Assembly: GCA_002718375.1 (NCBI GenBank)
Contig: PBEI01000003.1
Span: 17,149-23,087 of the forward strand
DNA: 5,939 nucleotides
Origin: Gammaproteobacteria bacterium
Lineage (GTDB): Bacteria > Pseudomonadota > Gammaproteobacteria > UBA11654
Reading direction: 5' to 3'
Positions within the stretch are counted from its first letter, which is position 1; every line of letters begins with the position of its first letter. The translations under genes were made by a program, and so were the position numbers. Of the stretch, positions 5,770 to 5,939 are shown piece by piece. The notes beneath the pieces are model-generated. The model ran no database searches. It worked only from the letters and a program-made list of their open reading frames with translations, and was not told where the DNA came from.

Positions 5770-5939
5770 ATGAATAAGAATTTATACCTCAAGGTATTGA
5801 GTCTAATTTGCCTGATGTTCTCACTGCCTGGAATGACAGGTGGTCATTTGGATCATGAGAAAGGGCATTCAATTGGAAATGAGGCAGTTGCCTCTGATTG
5901 GGTGACAGCTGGCTATACTGGAAAAGATGCTTCTATCAA
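5770..5939 (+). CDS. Probable exported protein of unknown function, 3' end beyond window
   Basis: The first 56 codons are open to the window edge. The start is well supported by TAGGAG at 5758-5763, six bases before the ATG. The N-terminus is a typical signal peptide: basic MNKNLYLK, then a hydrophobic core VLSLICLMFSLPGM, with cleavage perhaps near residues 22-25. There is no lipobox Cys at the right place. The mature start is His- and acid-rich (GGHLDHEKGHSIGN, 24-37), a possible metal-binding tail. Then comes ASDWVTAGYTGKDASI, which looks like the beginning of a folded domain. I do not recognise the family from this fragment; an NTF2/SnoaL-like periplasmic protein is one weak guess. Transcription seems to be governed by the terminator-containing leader just upstream. 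No clear promoter was found in the 127-bp gap. Confidence 0.7.
   Translation, partial: MNKNLYLKVLSLICLMFSLPGMTGGHLDHEKGHSIGNEAVASDWVTAGYTGKDASI

Overview
The window is AT-rich, densely packed bacterial DNA. It carries a complete glyoxylate-shunt locus (a regulator divergent from aceB-aceA), followed by a very small membrane protein gene, a predicted ferritin-like or metal-dependent hydrolase gene, and the start of a gene for a probably exported protein. Malate synthase and isocitrate lyase both align closely along their length with my memory of E. coli AceB and AceA. That, with low GC, short intergenic gaps and a regulator type I associate with marine Gammaproteobacteria, suggests a gammaproteobacterium, perhaps an uncultured marine lineage. 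No rRNA or tRNA is present to settle this.

Layout. Positions 19-1572 (minus) encode a 517-residue XRE-type regulator with a degenerate ImmA/IrrE-like peptidase region. It is divergent from aceB (1661-3238, plus), and the 88-bp gap is packed with symmetric AT-rich elements: three TGTRAAATTT repeats at exact 14-bp spacing and a perfect 10-bp inverted repeat. aceA (3253-4464) follows aceB after 14 bp with a strong Shine-Dalgarno. A 12-bp perfect hairpin at 4467-4494 ends the operon and also serves the convergent 68-residue membrane protein gene (4520-4726, minus), which has a very good promoter of its own. The 281-residue protein (4797-5642, minus) belongs to the 'predicted metal-dependent hydrolase' family, but its conserved residues spell a ferritin-like di-iron pattern. 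A 127-bp gap then holds a plus-strand intrinsic terminator that abuts the Shine-Dalgarno of the last gene (5770 to the window end), an attenuator-like arrangement.

How it fits together. Isocitrate lyase splits isocitrate into succinate and glyoxylate, and malate synthase joins glyoxylate to acetyl-CoA, allowing growth on acetate, fatty acids or other C2-yielding substrates. The divergent regulator is well placed to control both directions from the shared gap and probably itself. No isocitrate dehydrogenase kinase/phosphatase (aceK) gene follows aceA, so control may rest mainly on transcription here, unless aceK lies elsewhere. The most original points are the phased operator array with a predicted leaderless regulator promoter, the di-iron signature in the hydrolase-family protein, the solitary highly expressed-looking micro-membrane protein, and the terminator-in-leader upstream of the last gene. 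I see no clear sign of an entirely new multi-gene system.
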